DNA of 64,000 bases from Girardinichthys multiradiatus (Eukaryota > Chordata > Actinopteri > Cyprinodontiformes > Goodeidae). This document shows, piece by piece, positions 53,687 through 64,000 of the stretch. The notes under the pieces are model-generated. The model saw only the letters and a list, made by a program, of their open reading frames with translations, did no database searches and was not told the DNA's origin. Both the position numbers and the translations under genes were made by a program. Each line of letters begins with the position of its first letter. Within the stretch, counting starts at the first letter, position 1. The stretch lies in assembly GCF_021462225.1 (NCBI RefSeq), contig NC_061816.1, positions 538,075-602,074 on the forward strand, read 5' to 3'.

Positions 53687-53920
53687 TAGTATATGTAGTT
53701 GTACGTGTGTAGTATTTTAGTAGTATATGTAGTTGTTTGTGTGTAGTATTTTAGTAGTATATGTAGTTGTACGTGTGTAGTATTTTAGTAGTATATGTAG
53801 TTGTTTGTGTGTAGTATTTTAGTAGTATATGTAGTTGTACGTGGTATTTCACTAGTATATGTAGTTGTTTGTGTAGTATTTCACTAGTATATGTAGTTGT
53901 GTGTAGTATTTTACTAGTGG
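53687..53920. repeat. 34-bp minisatellite, about seven units
   Basis: The unit TAGTATATGTAGTTGTACGT followed by GTGTAGTATTTTAG repeats with an exact 34-bp period at first. TTGTACGT and TTGTTTGT versions alternate, a 68-bp higher-order pattern. The last units are shortened. Confidence 0.9.
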
Positions 53921-54419
53921 TCTTGGTTTGTGGGTCTACTTTATCCCAGAATTTTCTATACTGGGATTGGAAGGAGGCACCGCTGCATATAGACGAGCTT
54001 CATTTCAGGAACTGAATCAAACCCTGAATCTGCCGTATCGTCATGGTGACCCAATGCATCCCAGGTTCTGTTAGTGTTCTTCTCATGCTGGTAGCTCTTC
54101 ATGTCAGCCTTACACACCTGGAGCTACTCTGGTGTTTGGGAGAAAATCAGATGGTTAATCCATCCAGTCTCCTGCAGATGATGAAGATGAAGCCTCATCC
54201 TGTTTATCTTTGATGGAAACATCAACTATTTCTCCACCATCAGACAGAACCACAACTGAACCTGAACCAGGCTGCATGTCTGTGCTCCGACAACCAGAGA
54301 CCACAGGTTTCACTTCCGTTCTCTGAAACAGACTCGCTGTTTCTGCATTTCTTCTGAGATCAAACACCAGGAAGTAAACGGCTGCAGAGCTCTGCTGGTT
54401 CCACCACCAGAACCTGCTG

Positions 54420-55649
54420 ATGGATCTGCAGTGGATGTTGTTGCTGATGGTTCTGGTCTGTTCAGAAACTCAGAATGTAACGGATCAAACGGTCAAAGCA
54501 GAACTTGGACAGGCTGTTACTTTAACCTGCTCCTTTAACTTCACTGACATCTACTGGTACATGGAGGTCCACCACAAGATCAGAGCGAGTATTGGACGCT
54601 CCTATTCTCCAACATCGTCCACCTTCAGCTCTCCTGACTTTGAAAGCAAGTATCTGATATCTGAGAACAGACTGGTGGTGAAAGACATCTCTGCAGAGGA
54701 CTTCAGAAGGTACTTCTGTGGCAGGAAGATCAGCGGGTCGATAGTTTATGGAGATACCTTCAGGCTGGTCTCAGGTAGGACTTTAGGTTTAATCCAGGAA
54801 ACTATATTCAAGTCATCAAAGCAGACTTTCAGTTTGATTGCAGGAGCAAATACAACTTCTAATATGAAATGATCTTCTGAAATCCTAACATGAAACAGTA
54901 GGAGGCGACATTAACCAGGAAGTACCAAGTTGTGTCTGAGGTCATCCATCCATACTTTTCTAGAGAAACTGGACCTCTGCAGGGTGGAGGGGGACAGTGT
55001 CCACCTGCAGTGGTCAGTGAGTGAGAAACTCTGGAAAGGTCTCCAGTCAGGGTCACTGTAGACACTTTCTTACTGCTTTTCAGAAGCTGTGAAGGACGAC
55101 TTTAGGTAGAAATCTGTTATTTTTCTGCAGAGTATCTCCATCAGGTCTAGAAAGGACAGGTCCACCATGATGTCCATCCTGAATGTTCATGCATTAAACT
55201 ACATCACATGTAATGGACCTTGCAGCTCTGGAGAGTAGAAAACTACCCAGCACGTTCCTCAGTCCACTTCTCCACCAGGTATCATCCAAATGTGAACCAG
55301 AACAACAGGTTTCTGAGAAGAACTAAGAAGAACTTTGAATGACTGCAGGAGGTTTGGTCTTTTAACTTTGTCCTTCATGTTCCCAGATGTCTACCAACAT
55401 CTCTCACCTAGATGTTCCTCACTGTGAAGCTGACCATCATTTACTGCTCAGCTGTGGTCCTCAGCTTCCTGCTCTCTCTAACAGCAGGTCAGTGTGGTGT
55501 TGCAGATGTCTGTTGGTGGAGAAGCTCAGGTGGTCTTCAGGTGAACTGACTCAGCTGATGTTCTGTTGGCAGCTCTGCTTTGTTCTTGTTGGAAGAGGAA
55601 AAGAGTCCAGGTGGATGAAGCCTCCAACCAGCAGCTGCTGCAGCTCTGA
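54420..55649 (+). pseudogene. V-set Ig receptor, copy 4, opposite strand, frameshift before membrane helix
   Basis: Exons: V exon 54420-54774 (leader MDLQWMLLLMVLVCSETQ; KAELGQAVTLTCSFNFTD, IYWYMEV, KYLISENRLVVKDISAEDF, YFCGRKISGSIVYGDTF), fully open and phase 1 at its end; membrane exon 55412-55487; tail exon 55573-55649 (LLCSCWKRKRVQVDEASNQQ). The helix text IIYCSAVVLSFLLSLTA is present but out of frame: compared with copy 2 the exon lacks 11 nt (8 plus 3) near 55428-55436. The spliced product would be a V domain with about 40 unrelated residues and no membrane helix. It is head-to-head with copies 1-3. It could be a secreted form or a dead gene. Confidence 0.75.
54940..55062. repeat. Degenerate fish short repeat
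   Basis: ATCCATCCATACTTTTCTAG, GGACCTCTGCAGGGTGGAGG and AAGGTCTCCAGTC follow, in order, the landmarks of a short interspersed repeat common in teleosts (CATCCATCCAT... CGCCAGTC). It lies in the first intron of Ig copy 4. Identification is from memory. Confidence 0.45.
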
Positions 55650-55699
55650 CTGCTGCTGGAACCTGGACTGATGAAGCTACCATCTCCTGATAGACATCA

Positions 55700-58600
55700 A
55701 CCTGCTGCTCTGGACCTCAGTCTGAACACCTCCACTCAGACTGGTACCACCAAGGACTCTGGTCTTCATAAACACAGTAAACAGTGGAGATGATTCTTTC
55801 TGAAGGTCTTCTTTAGATAAAACCCCAGCAGTCCACCTCTAAGGGACAGTTGCTCCTCTCAACCTTCTGCAGAACAGAAGCTTCTTCATTTAATGCAAAG
55901 TGTTAAAGATTCTGGACAGTGTTGGACCTTCTGAAACAGAGATGATCAGACCACCAACTGTGAATCTGAAGCAGAGGTGTGACTTCTGATCTGAGTTTGT
56001 GATTTTATTGGTTCTTCTTCTGTGTTTAGTTTTATTGTTCTGCTTCATTCCTGATCTTTTTAGATGTTCAGCATTTTGTCTAAACTGTAATCAAGAAAAG
56101 ATATGATCATGTATTTTGGTTCAGCAAAATTTGTTAAATGTAAATCCAATATTGAAGTATTCTGAACATTAAAAGATTGTAAGTTATGCATTAGCTAAAT
56201 AATGTATGTATGTATTGTACTTTTTAAAGGGTGGTAAGAACATTTTAGAATATTTTGTGTCACTTGTGCATATCTACCAGAGTAATATCAAGTATGGTCC
56301 CTAGATTAGTGTCTCAGCTTCATGTTGTTTATTATAAAAATGACTTATCTTGATTGAACTGGCATGATAATTTATTGTATAATATGGTTTTACAATATTA
56401 TTAAAACCCTAAAGGTTGTGGTATGTCTTTGAGTTGGAATCCTTTTACTGAACTGTCTCATCTTTTTCTTTCTGTCTGAACATGCCAGGTGCATTTCAGT
56501 CTGTGTGTGTAAACGTCTCTTTCCTCTTGGTGTTCTCGGTGTAATCCAGACCACAGTCATAAATCAGTACACCTCAAACTGTCTTTATTTTTCCCCTCTC
56601 TGGTCCTTTCTTTTCTTCTTTGCTTTATGTTGCATCACTTTTCTATATCACCTCTTCAATTCTCATTGCTACAAGATATGTTGTAATGCTCAAGTCAAAT
56701 TGGGAAACAGATTTATCAATACATTTTCTGCATGCAGCTTGATGTGTAGCTGAATGTTCTGTGTGTGGGTAATTGAGAGATGAAGAAAGAGAGAAAGAAA
56801 TAGATAGATTCTGGCAGGATTAAAAGGGTGTTTTCTATGCTTATGTGGATGGCAACACACAAAAGCCTTTCCCTCAGGAGAAACCTGCACCTGGGGAGGC
56901 ACTTTAAGTGTCTCCATGCACTTCTGCATGTGTGTGCCTGCTGCGTATGAAATGGAGATCAAAATAATTGCTCTTCAGGAACTCTCAGTGGGACAATCTG
57001 GAGGTCAGATTCCTTGTTCAAACTGGATTACCTTCTAAAGGAAAAGTCTGAATCTCCACAAAGCCACGCTGATAGAGTGAGGCATTAGGATTTGGAGACA
57101 GAGAAAAGTGAATCACCGTCTTTTCATTTTAAAGCCGTAATTTTCTTCAGACTTCCTGTGCTCTGCTTGCCCTTTTTCTGTGTAGCACTCACTTCAAAGT
57201 ACACTAAAACAACCACACATCCCGAAGGCTCGGTTAAGGCCTCATTTGCTACCTAACTTGTGTTTTTAACTCATAAATAAATCAGATTATCTTCTCCAAG
57301 CTGAACTCCTGTTGATGACGTCAGGAATGTTTACCGGAAACGATGCAGCTGCTGTTCTTGTCCACTAGATGGAGACATCCCATCAGCTTCACGGTGCAGC
57401 AGAGGAAGCTCATCTTCCTCAGATGATTAATGATGAATCCACGTCACATCTGATCGGGGCGGAGCCATCCTAGTGGGAGGAGCTAATAATGACACACCTG
57501 TTGTTCCTGTTCAGACAGGACAGTCTGCTGATGTCTCCGATGGGACAAACTGGAGGACTTATCTGCTTCTCAGCCTTGTGTCTGGAGGACACAAGCCCTG
57601 GGTTCTGGTTCTGGAGTGATCCATAATCTCTGCTTCAAAGGTTGGTGTCTGATCTCCGTCTGATTCTGCTGAGAATGAAACACTAGAGCAGTTTTCTGAC
57701 CAAACAGCATCAGAAGTTTGGTTCCTAAACTAGTCTGGGTGAGATGATGTCCAGAACTTAATGGATCTTCATGTCTGAAGATGTTCTGCTCATGTTTCAC
57801 TGTTTCTGGTTTGATTTTAAAGCTGTAGTTCTGGATAAAAGCTGAACTTCTAGAACTGTTGAATGTTTGGCTTGAATGAGACTAAACCCAGCAGTAGATC
57901 CAAAGAGATGGTCCTGGTGTTCTGGACCGGTCCTCAGTTACTGTGTCTGATTTATTCTACATTATGATGAAAACATCTTTAGAACCAACTGAGCCTTCTG
58001 CTGTCAGTCAGCTGTGTGCTCAGAGCTTCCAGGCTTCCTGAAGAACCTTCCAGAACTCTTGTTGGGATGTTTGCCAGCTGATCGGTTCTGGCCTGCAACA
58101 TTTCTTCAGCTGACCCAAATTCATATCTTTCTTCTGTGTTTAGTTGTCTGGGGTTTTATGGTGGAACCAAGTCTATTCTAGAACCTGACTGATGTAAAGG
58201 AGATCTAGAACAGAACTTATGGGGCCCTGCTGAGGTTCTGGGTTTTGAGGAGGGCGGTTCAGGGTTGAAGGCTTTTAGACTGGGCTAAGGTCCAATTCAT
58301 CGATCAGAACCTTTGCTATTAGTTTTAAATGAGGGATTAAAGGTAATTTTCTGTCCTGATAATTTAACTGATTTAGAGAATAAATCCAACATCTGGACCT
58401 TTAAGCCCAGACCATGACAGAGCCACCTCCGTGCTTCATATTCATCTTTACTCATATTTAATAAACCCGTTAAGCTCGTTAAGCTTTAATTAAGACCAGA
58501 GAGGTAGAACTCTGTATAATATTTCAGATTTTCTTGGCATCATGACATTAGTTCACCTGGTGGTTGGGAATAAAGTTTGTCTCAGATTGGACCTGTTCAG

Positions 58601-60290
58601 GTAGCATCTGGGCTGAGTCAGCAGAACCTCCAGACTGCAGACGCCCTGATCCAGATCAACAGAACACCAGCAGCAGCTTGTTTGTTCTGCACACCATTTG
58701 GATGCTGCTAGATGTGTAGCTGCAGGTGGAGACATGATGACGTCTGGGTGAAAATGTTGAAGTTAAATCAGGACCAAGCAGTTAGGATCTCATGTTGAGA
58801 TCTTCTTTTGTAGAGCAAATCTGCCCTGGCACACGTAGGCAACCATCTTCCCTCTATGGTAAGCCTGAAATGCTGAGACAGGATCAAAACACAGAAATAA
58901 AAAACTAACTTGCTGCAGCTTGTTTCTCTGAAGCTCTGGTCCACAGAAGACATCAACTAAAAGACATGCTGGCTGTTATTGTGCCTCCAGGACTGGTGTC
59001 AGTGGTTCTGGATCAGTACTTCAGCCATGTTGTGTCATAACGTTGGAGTTTAGGACCAACATGCAGGTGAGGAATGACGGTGAGTTCAATAAATGAATAA
59101 ACTCAGGCTTACAGGGTAGATCCTGGACAGGAAACACAGACTGGGTGACTTCAGGGTAGCGAACAGCAGGAACCAGTGGTAAACAATGAAAACCAAATAC
59201 TGAGGGAAGTGGAGCGGGAACCAGTGGTAAACAATGAAAACCAAATACTGAGGGAAGTGGAGCAGGAACCAGTGAACTGGGAGAGGAGCTAATCAGGAGA
59301 CGTTGGGAACCAGGGAGCCTAAACAATACAGAGGGAGACTGACTAATGAACACAAAATGAGCAGGGAGAACAAGGAGGTGATCTAAATGAAGTGAAGCAG
59401 GTAAACAATGAGACTAACTAAAGGACATTAACATGGGAGGAACTGGATCTATGAGGAAATCTAAACTAAACACATCTAACACACAAAGTAGCAACAACTA
59501 AACAGAAGGAATGGAAATAAAGCAAAATGAACAGGAGAGCACCTGGCTGAGCAAAGAAAGGAAACCAACACAAAACCCTACAGACTCAGACAGATCCTGA
59601 CATGCTGGTGGTGGTGTGAGGTGGAAGGAATGTGTTCACCTCTAGAATGGCGCCACTCAGCTGCTTTGATCCAAGTCCGTGTCAGACAGACACCGGGTCT
59701 CCTGACAACAGAAACCTCTTTAAAACATCGTGGCAAGATCTTCACCTTATTTGAGGTTGGCATGGTCTAGTCCAAGTCCAGAACTCAACCTGACGGACGC
59801 AATGCTCAGTAAAAGTGCAACAAAACATTCAGAAAATGCTGTGATCTCTTACCTTCAACATGGAAAATGAGTGTCCTGATAATTAAAACATCCAGGGTCC
59901 AAGTCAGCAGGTTAGAGCTAAGATCAAACTGTTTGTGGAGCTTCATGGTTGAGATATGATGCTGAATTATACTGAAAGCAGAGGAGAAACCCTCAGATTA
60001 CAGCCTGGCATGAGTCCCATCAAGATCCAAGCAGGTGTAGCAGGGTGAGGGTGGTCTCCTCCACTCCTCTATGGGGTCTGGATGCAAACTGCTTGGATCT
60101 AAAGATCCTCAGTCTGGTTTAAAACTCACCTCTGGTTAAACTTTTAAAGATGTTCATCAAGCTGAGGTCAGAGCTGCTGGTCTGAAATCAGCTGTTAGGA
60201 CAACTGGATGTAGAGACGGGAGCACCAGCATCTTCATCTAGATGTTAGCAAAGATCTATTATAGATTTAATGAAACGGGCCTTAGAGCTC
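55700..60290. other. Region without recognisable gene
   Basis: Only short open frames with no domain. Between 59030 and 59600 the plus strand is purine-rich (AAAC/GGAG-rich), typical of an old dispersed repeat, and contains the 48-bp duplication listed separately. No splice framework seen. Confidence 0.5.
59169..59268. repeat. 48-bp direct duplication
   Basis: GAACCAGTGGTAAACAATGA to GGAAGTGGAGC occurs twice in tandem with a 48-bp period and one base difference, followed by a partial third copy. Confidence 0.9.
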
Positions 60291-60302
60291 CATGCATGAC
60301 GC

Positions 60303-61545
60303 GGTCCATGATCCGGTCCATGATCCAGTCCATGATCCGGTCCATGATCCAGTCCATGATCCAGTCCATGATCCGGTCCATGATCCAGTCCATGACCCCG
60401 TCCATGATCCGGTCCATGATCCAGTCCATGATCCGGTCCATGATCCAGTCCATGACCCCGTCCATGATCCGGTCCATGACCCCGTCCATGATCCGGTCCA
60501 TGACCCAGTCCATGACCCCGTCCATGATCCGGTCCATGACCCAGTCCATGACCCCGTCCATGATCCAGTCCATGACCCCGTCCATGACCCCGTCCATGAT
60601 CCGGTCCATGATCCAGTCCATGATCCGGTCCATGATCCAGTCCATGATCCGGTCCATGATCCGGTCCATGATCCAGTCCATGATCCGGTCCATGATCCAG
60701 TCCATGATCCCGTCCATGATCCGGTCCATGATCCGGTCCATGACCCGGTCCATGACCCCGTCCATGATCCGGTCCATGATCCAGTCCATGATCCGGTCCA
60801 TGATCCAGTCCATGATCCCGTCCATGATCCAGTCCATGACCCCGTCCATGATCCGGTCCATGATCCAGTCCATGATCCGGTCCATGATCCAGTCCATGAT
60901 CCGGTCCATGATCCAGTCCATGACCCCGTCCATGATCCGGTCCATGATCCAGTCCATGATCCCGTCCATGATCCAGTCCATGACCCCGTCCATGATCCGG
61001 TCCATGACCCCGTCCATGATCCGGTCCATGATCCAGTCCATGATCCGGTCCATGATCCAGTCCATGACCCCGTCCATGATCCGGTCCATGACCCCGTCCA
61101 TGACCCCGTCCATGATCCGGTCCATGATCCAGTCCATGACCCCGTCCATGATCCGGTCCATGATCCAGTCCATGATCCGGTCCATGATCCAGTCCATGAC
61201 CCCGTCCATGATCCGGTCCATGACCCCGTCCATGATCCGGTCCATGACCCAGTCCATGACCCCGTCCATGATCCGGTCCATGACCCGGTCCATGACCCCG
61301 TCCATGATCCGGTCCATGACCCAGTCCATGACCCCGTCCATGATCCGGTCCATGACCCCGTCCATGATCCGGTCCATGATCCAGTCCATGATCCGGTCCA
61401 TGATCCAGTCCATGACCCCGTCCATGATCCGGTCCATGACCCCGTCCATGATCCGGTCCATGATCCAGTCCATGACCCCGTCCATGATCCGGTCCATGAT
61501 CCGGTCCATGATCCAGTCCATGACCCCGTCCATGATCCGGTCCAT
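60303..61545. repeat. 12-bp minisatellite, about 104 units, three main variants
   Basis: The core is GTCCATGATCCG. Two sites vary within the unit: ATCC versus ACCC, and the following GG, AG or CG. The main variants are ATCCGG, ATCCAG and ACCCCG; mixed forms are rarer. All six frames stay open over at least 1.2 kb because neither the unit nor its variants contain a stop. One plus frame reads a perfectly uniform (VHDP)n. There is no acceptor or domain context, so I do not call a gene. Confidence 0.97.
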
Positions 61546-61559
61546 AGCTTCTGCTCACT

Positions 61560-64000
61560 TTGACACAATTAAAAACCTCATTTAGAAGATCTCCATTCAG
61601 ATGAAGCTCTACAAACCTGGACCACCTCAGCTGTCCTGTCATGAACTTTAACCTTTAACAGCTGAAGTCTGTAGCGTCTGACCTGGAGGTCGTGGTCCTC
61701 TCAAACCCTGTGGAAGCAGTCAGGGTGTACTTAGTTTCTCACACAGTTTTAACATGTTTGCTTGATTAATCATGTGTGGAACCTGCTGTAGATCTGATTT
61801 AAACCTGAAGTAGTTTCAGATCCTTCCAAAGAGCAGATCAGGACCATCATGTCTACTTTCTTTTTACCACGACTCTGTGGATCAGAACCAACCAGCAGAG
61901 GAAAAACTGGGTTGGGTTGGGATGACTTACAGCCCGGTCCAGGCTGTTATAACACCTTCAGCAGCTTCTGAATCACATCCAGCAGCAGTGAAGAGAACAT
62001 CTTTCTGCTTGGTTGTTGGTCCAACTCCAACAAAGTGTTTCCAGACAGAGGTCCAGACAGGACATGTTGGAGATACCAGGAGATGATCAGAACATGTTTG
62101 ATGTTAACATCACTCAGCAGGTTAAACAGGAATGTTACAGAGAAGCTGCTTGTTCTTCCTCTCAGTCTGATGATGATCATCTGATAAGATCTACAGCTCT
62201 GCTCTGAAGCTCCATGTTCTGCTTCAAGCTCTGCTGCAGAAACGTTTCACACCAGCCAATAATGCAGTGGAGGCATCAGAACTCAGGCTTGGAGGTTCTG
62301 GTCCAAACACAGCTTTATTCCTGGCAAGGCAGCAGAGTGTAGAACATCAGCTCAGGGTGGAGAACAAGGAGCTCCAAGAGCTGCAGGAGCATCATTTCTA
62401 CATTGTTGGAGGCAGCTTCACAACACGTCTGAGATCCTGATTTCAGACAGAAACATCTCAGCTTTCAGAAGGTCTGGAGGCAAGCAGAGTTCTTCTGCTG
62501 CTTCAGCTCTAAGTGGAGATGGAAGAAGTTTAACTTTGAGGAATCAGTTTGTTCTCAGGGAAGTTCACCTTCTTTGAACCTGTGTAGCTCACAGCAGGGT
62601 CCTGCTGACCAAGCATTGAGGTTCAGCTGCTGGTTCCCAGAGTTTGAGTTGGTCTCCTTCTGCAGCAGTTTCTGATCCCAGACCAGAAGCACATGATAAA
62701 CCAGAACATTTCCCACTTCTTCACTGAAGATGGTCTCAGTTTCATGTTGAGGGAACATCTTGTTCCTCTTTGTCTTGTCTCTCTGGACTCGTTCCCTCAC
62801 ACCTTTGTTAGCTCTAAAAAGCAAACAGAAGTGGACCCACATACTGAGCAAACTTTGTTCTGTCAGCATCAGTCTGACCCAGGCTCAGTAAAACCCAGTT
62901 CCAGCTGGAAACCATTAGAGATGACTGAAGAGCAGAACTGCAGACATTCACACCTTCAGTCTGGACCGCTCAGATGCTGCATCAGCAGGTCCGATGTTCA
63001 AGAGGAAGTGATGCAGGAACAGAAAGTGTCTCAGTCTGGATTAAACCACAGCTTGTCTGCGGTCCAGTTCAGATGGTCTCACAGAGAACTGGGTTCAGTC
63101 CAGCTCATCAAACACATCATCTACAACAGGCCAGAGGTTCTGGAATGAGGTGTTCAGAGATCATTATTGGACCTAAAGCTGTGGAGTCTGGTTTAGAAAC
63201 TCCGGTCCTTGTGGGCCGGGTCCTGCAAGCTTTAGATGCCTCTCTGCTTCAGCAAATAATCAGGTCAGGACCAGGACTCTGGGGAAGTTCTTCAGACATT
63301 TGCTTCAGGCCCGTTGGATCAGAGACAGAACACCAGTAGATTAGAGTCCGACTGAGAGGAGACAGACGGGTCTGAGGCGTGTTCATCTTAATGCTTCCTC
63401 CTTCATCAGTCAGAAACCAGTTCAAACCAGCAGTAAATGTCAGCTGTTGTTGATTACAGGTGGACACCTGACCATCATGACCAGAACCTGCTCCATAAAA
63501 CTCTGGCTAGCATGTTTGTCCAGCTTAGTGATTGGACCTGTGTTGGAAGATTTGTACATGAATTATCATTGTTTAGTTGAAAAAGATTGATCATTTAAAG
63601 ACATTTTCATTTGTTTAGTTTGGTGAACTTTGATAGAAGTGGTTTGAATACTTTTCACATGATTTTTGAAGTACTTTTATGAACTATTAACAGAAAGGTC
63701 ATCTTGTCTTAGAGTTACATTTTGGTGGTTGCTTTGCAGACTGAGCAGGAACTTGTTTCTGTGTGGAGGAGTTCTGGGAAGCAGTCTGTTCGCACCCCAG
63801 CCAATCTTCATGTCCTTCAGTACCAGATGTGGACCTGTGTGATGTATCAGCATCTGGCCAGAACCAGTTATATTCAGTAGGACTTGTGTTTGTGAAACTG
63901 TGTGTAGCCAAACCCACGATGATGTAACATGAGTGTTTCTCCTTCCTTTAATAAAAGTCTGTGACACAGAGCAGCTCCTCTGAGAGGATGAACTGTCTCT
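61560..64000. other. Region without recognisable gene
   Basis: Short frames only. A stretch near 62340-62400 reads as a coiled-coil-like segment (VENKELQELQEHH) but lacks convincing exon borders. The frame at 62693-63148 (plus) has no recognised domain. Confidence 0.4.

Noticed and set aside
49600..53920. Regularly spaced repeats considered as a CRISPR array
   Set aside because: The units are contiguous minisatellites without unique spacers, in a vertebrate nuclear genome with no cas genes.
60242..61642. Open frames of more than 400 codons in several frames on both strands
   Set aside because: They are created by a stop-free 12-bp minisatellite; no frame has domain content or splice context.
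62693..63148. 151-codon plus-strand frame as a gene
   Set aside because: No recognised domain, no splice or promoter context, and an equally long frame overlaps it on the other strand.

Overview
The window is nuclear DNA of a teleost fish. This follows from compact split genes with GT-AG introns, abundant Tc1 transposons and L2-type LINEs, an NLR gene remnant ending in a B30.2/SPRY exon, and a multicopy V-set Ig receptor family. There is no bacterial-style operon, phage or CRISPR content. The species cannot be fixed from sequence alone; a spiny-rayed fish is my guess.

Layout. Positions 1-15493 (minus) hold 16 exons of an adhesion GPCR that best fits ADGRG7/GPR128: signal peptide, Ser/Thr-rich mucin stalk with three 165-bp tandem repeats, EGF-like segment, GAIN domain with GPS, and seven membrane helices. 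The 3' end runs off the left edge. Its introns hold LINE fragments, a degenerate Tc1, a Tc1-like element with an L2 LINE nested inside it, and a structurally complete Tc1 with an open transposase. Divergent from it, 17768-22438 (plus) is a complete 14-exon FTCD gene of 539 codons with phase-consistent splice sites. These are the two well-conserved genes.

From 22.5 to about 37 kb no intact gene was found. The region holds a 100-bp perfect palindromic MITE built from the Tc1 ends, a 1.4-kb near-perfect inverted repeat with tRNA-like arm ends, an R2/R4-type LINE remnant, CAP-domain (GLIPR2-like) exon fragments and LINE scraps.

The right half is an immune accessory region. Positions 37246-42814 (minus) hold an NLR-C-type gene reduced to two N-terminal exons, one LRR exon, a linker and a B30.2 exon with a poly-Ser insertion; no NACHT exon was seen. 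Positions 47295-55649 hold four copies of a small V-set Ig receptor gene (three minus, one plus), each with a different lesion. From 55.7 kb onward no gene was recognised, apart from a 1.24-kb minisatellite of 12-bp units (60303-61545).

Exon limits were read by eye from GT-AG sites and reading phase. Family names rest on motif recognition, not a database search.
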